Shown: in pieces, positions 62,844 to 64,000 of the stretch
Position numbering within the stretch: position 1 is the first letter of the stretch
Layout: each line of letters starts with the position of its first letter
NCBI GenBank assembly: GCA_003244105.1
Contig: QHBK01000002.1
Coordinates: forward strand, 1-64,000
DNA from: Candidatus Eremiobacter antarcticus
Lineage (GTDB): Bacteria; Vulcanimicrobiota; Vulcanimicrobiia; Eremiobacterales; Eremiobacteraceae
Direction: 5' to 3'
Length of the DNA stretch: 64,000 nucleotides
Program-made: the position numbers and the translations under genes
The notes under the pieces: model-generated
Database searches by the model: none
What the model saw: only the letters and a program-made list of their open reading frames with translations
What the model was told of the DNA's origin: nothing

Positions 62844-63593
62844 TTACGGAGTCAGCACCACCTTGATGCAGTCTTGCTTGCGCGACGCGAATAGTTTGTA
62901 GGCGTCGGGTGCATCCTCGAGCGAGCACCGATGCGTCACGACGAAGCTGGGATCGACTTGACCGCGCTCGATCAGGTTCAGCAACGGGCCCATATATCGT
63001 TGGCAATGCGTCTGACCCATGCGGAACGTCAGGCCCTTATCGAAGGCGGCTCCCATGGGCATGGAATCGAGATAGCCGCCGTACACACCGGGAATGGAAA
63101 TAACGCCGCCCTTTCCGCATGCATGAATCGCCTGGCGCAGCGTGTGAGCACGGTCGGTCACAAGGCGCACCCGTTGTTCGCTCTTATCGACGAGCGTGTC
63201 GAAGTTCGGCCCATGTGCTTCCATGCCGACCGCGTCGATGCACGCATCCGGGCCGCGGCCGGCGGTCAGTTCGTCGAGCGCTTCCAAGACATTCACGTCG
63301 TCGTGATGCAGCGTTTCGGCGCCGGCCTGGCGGCCCATAGCAAGCCGCTTGGGGACGCGATCGACCGCGATCATGCGCTCGGCACCGAGCAGAAACGCGC
63401 TGCGGATCGCGAATTGGCCGACGAGGCCGCAGCCCTTTTTCACGACTTGTTCCCCGCAGCCACCGGCAGGCTCTTTGCCGCAGCCAGCGGCAAAGCTCAT
63501 GCCCAAGAACGACGGCATGGGCTCGGAACGTACGAGCGGCGCTGAAAGCGAGACGCCGTTGACAGCCTCTTGGCTGACATCGCTTGGACGCAA
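62844..63593 (-). pseudogene. Truncated zinc-type alcohol/formaldehyde dehydrogenase
   Basis: 249 aa, covering the NAD-binding and C-terminal parts of glutathione-independent formaldehyde-dehydrogenase-like enzymes: GCGLVGQFAIRSAFLLGA, ERMIAVDRVPKR, GRGPDACIDAVGMEAHG, ACGKGGVISIPGVYGG and VVTHRCSLEDAPDAYKLF. The first 150 or so residues, holding the zinc ligands and substrate pocket, are missing; the N-terminal 55 residues present have no match to that domain. It starts at a TTG with stops in all frames just upstream, so it is probably a remnant. Confidence 0.7.
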
Positions 63594-63648
63594 GGCATCC
63601 TACCGGCTCAATCAGTTGCCTGGGAAGGATGACGTCTAGGACTGCGCG

Positions 63649-64000
63649 TCACTGACCGCTGGCGGTGCGCAACCTCTGCTGCGCTTCTGGAGCCGCGGTT
63701 TCACGCGACAGCGCATAGATGAGATTTTGCGTGATGACATCGACCGGGCCGCCGGCGAATTTCGGTGTCAGTTGGCCGACCCAATTGATGGTGCCGGCGG
63801 TGAAGACCGTGCCTGCGCCCGGAACGGATCGCCCTCTCTCATAGATGCCCATCGTTGCGTAACCCGGACGGCCGTTTGTGTACGACCAATCCGACAAGTC
63901 ACAATAGCCTAAAATCACTTCATCTTTGGGCGTACCGTCGACCCCTGTCGGAACAGCGACTCCATCGATGATCTCATAGGCCGCGGCGTCCGTCTCATAT
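63649..64000 (-). CDS. N,N-dimethylformamidase-beta-like protein, C-terminal part (runs off the window)
   Basis: 117 codons remain open to the window edge. The tail is DAAAYEIIDGVAVPTGVDG..VILGYCDLSDWS, then MGIYERGRSVPGAGTVFTAGTINWV and DVITQNLIYALS, the pattern of the C-terminal domain of N,N-dimethylformamidase large-subunit-like proteins (amidohydrolase-related, beta-rich). The 5' part, and hence catalytic residues, lie outside. Confidence 0.7.
   Translation of the reverse strand, partial: YETDAAAYEIIDGVAVPTGVDGTPKDEVILGYCDLSDWSYTNGRPGYATMGIYERGRSVPGAGTVFTAGTINWVGQLTPKFAGGPVDVITQNLIYALSRETAAPEAQQRLRTASGQ

Noticed and set aside
1-64000. CRISPR arrays, rRNA genes, transposases
   Set aside because: No regularly spaced repeats, rRNA core motifs or transposase domains were seen on either strand.

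Overview
The window appears to come from the chromosome of a Gram-negative (diderm), moderately GC-rich soil-type bacterium. The mix of signal-peptide proteins, TonB receptor, outer-membrane barrels, lipoproteins, DUF11 proteins, a LanC-like protein and a large exopolysaccharide locus resembles uncultured Eremiobacterota/WPS-2 or Acidobacteria-like genomes. That assignment is inference only; there is no marker gene or rRNA here.

Region A (1 to about 23.8 kb) looks like an integrated genomic island. It carries four paralogous secreted six-Asp-box beta-propeller proteins, two subtilisin-family (S8) proteases (one lacking the usual catalytic Asp, one frameshifted near its C-terminus), a prolyl-oligopeptidase-like S9 peptidase, a TonB-dependent receptor with a carboxypeptidase-regulatory-like domain, and a MalT/LAL-type LuxR regulator translationally coupled to a protease. 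The right border is marked by a 45-bp 3' fragment of a tRNA-Val(GAC) gene (23806-23850) without its 5' half, the classical scar of a tyrosine-integrase element in a tRNA gene. By the geometry of such insertions the element lies to the left. Base composition also seems to shift at this point (by eye).

Region B (23.9 to 34.7 kb) has a DHFR/RibD-like reductase, a stand-alone LanC-like zinc protein, a two-gene operon for a DUF11 surface protein and a large outer-membrane barrel protein, and a DtxR/MntR regulator next to an NRAMP metal transporter, with an 18-bp perfect palindrome near the regulator start.

Region C (34.7 to 43.8 kb) is miscellaneous: a twice-frameshifted lipoprotein pseudogene, a stand-alone 5'-3' exonuclease, a class-C beta-lactamase-like serine hydrolase, an alpha/beta hydrolase, a DUF3494 (ice-binding-like) lipoprotein coupled to a copper-amine-oxidase-stalk/barrel fusion, an OsmC plus VOC pair, and a decayed aspartyl-protease gene.

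Region D (43.8 to 62.8 kb) is an exopolysaccharide locus: GT87, nucleotidyltransferase-like, two GT2, FemAB-like acyltransferase, two GT4, polyprenyl-phosphate sugar-phosphate transferase, DegT aminotransferase, Wzz/Wzc-type tyrosine autokinase, Gfo/Idh oxidoreductase, O-antigen-ligase/polymerase-like protein, GT39-like transferase, and an intact lipoprotein that is the paralogue of the Region C pseudogene. No flippase or Wza exporter is visible. The window ends with a truncated zinc alcohol dehydrogenase and the 3' end of a dimethylformamidase-beta-like gene.

Several genes are broken at short homopolymers (21355, 35225, 35787, 43646). These are either real slippage or assembly indels, and this affects how the pseudogenes should be read.
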